Shown here: piece after piece, positions 63,979-64,000 of the stretch
How the letters are laid out: every line of letters starts with the position of its first letter
Numbering within the stretch: the stretch's first letter is position 1
Source: Desulfuromonadales bacterium
GTDB taxonomy: Bacteria; Desulfobacterota; Desulfuromonadia; Desulfuromonadales; BM103
DNA: 64,000 nucleotides
Direction of reading: 5' to 3'
Assembly: GCA_030145205.1 (NCBI GenBank)
Contig: JAQYVZ010000010.1
Span: 1-64,000 of the forward strand
Notes under the pieces: model-generated
What the model saw: the letters and a program-made list of their open reading frames with translations, nothing else
Told to the model about the DNA's origin: nothing
Databases searched by the model: none
Program-made: the position numbers and the translations under genes

Positions 63979-64000
63979 AGACACACTTGATCCATTTCAC

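Overview
The window looks like a chromosomal segment of a Desulfuromonadia (Geobacter/Desulfuromonas/Pelobacter-type) bacterium. The grounds are its moderately high GC, a four-gene 2-oxoglutarate:ferredoxin oxidoreductase, monomeric isocitrate dehydrogenase, AcnB and malate dehydrogenase in one neighbourhood, PilY1-type pilus genes, a sensor with a c-type heme motif, and many chemosensory and two-component proteins. I see no rRNA, tRNA, CRISPR array, insertion sequence or prophage. The genus call is inference.

Layout. 1-3.1 kb: the 5' part of a secreted HExxH metalloprotease-like gene that runs off the left edge, and an Ig-fold lipoprotein. 3.1-9.2 kb: minor-pilin operon pilV-pilW-pilX-pilY1 (minus strand) behind a consensus sigma-54 promoter. 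9.3-12.3 kb: NtrC-type regulator and its histidine kinase. 12.4-16.4 kb: ferredoxin, HD-domain protein, DedA, bioA, agmatinase-family enzyme. 16.5-19.3 kb: acnB. 19.7-43.5 kb: a large minus-strand chemosensory locus without flagellar genes. It holds an EAL phosphodiesterase with a putative heme sensor, cheD, a kinase-like protein lacking its histidine, cheB, two Cache/PAS kinases, receivers, cheW, an MCP with a periplasmic binding protein, cheA, cheY, a STAS protein, a soluble MCP-like protein, a receiver lacking its aspartate, an NtrC/PAS regulator, a receiver-PAS protein, cheR and a second cheY. 44-52 kb: comEC, a receiver-GGDEF cyclase, hisS, aspS, a LysM lipoprotein. 52-62 kb: icd, a second MCP/binding-protein pair, mdh and korDABC. 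62-64 kb: a methyltransferase and a vWA-OmpA outer-membrane protein.

Two regulatory networks appear only when distant intergenic regions are compared. (1) acnB, icd and mdh each carry a near-identical palindrome (GTATACTGTATAC or one base different) over the -10 region of a sigma-70-like promoter, which suggests one repressor of the TCA-cycle genes. (2) An 18-bp palindrome, TGnCACA-N4-TGTGnCA, lies upstream of five chemosensory transcription units. In two of them a good sigma-54 promoter lies between palindrome and gene. An NtrC/PAS regulator encoded inside the locus is the obvious candidate to bind these sites. Three signalling proteins of the locus (kinase-like, receiver, STAS) lack their phospho-acceptor residue, so phosphorylation-independent partners seem to be built into the pathway.
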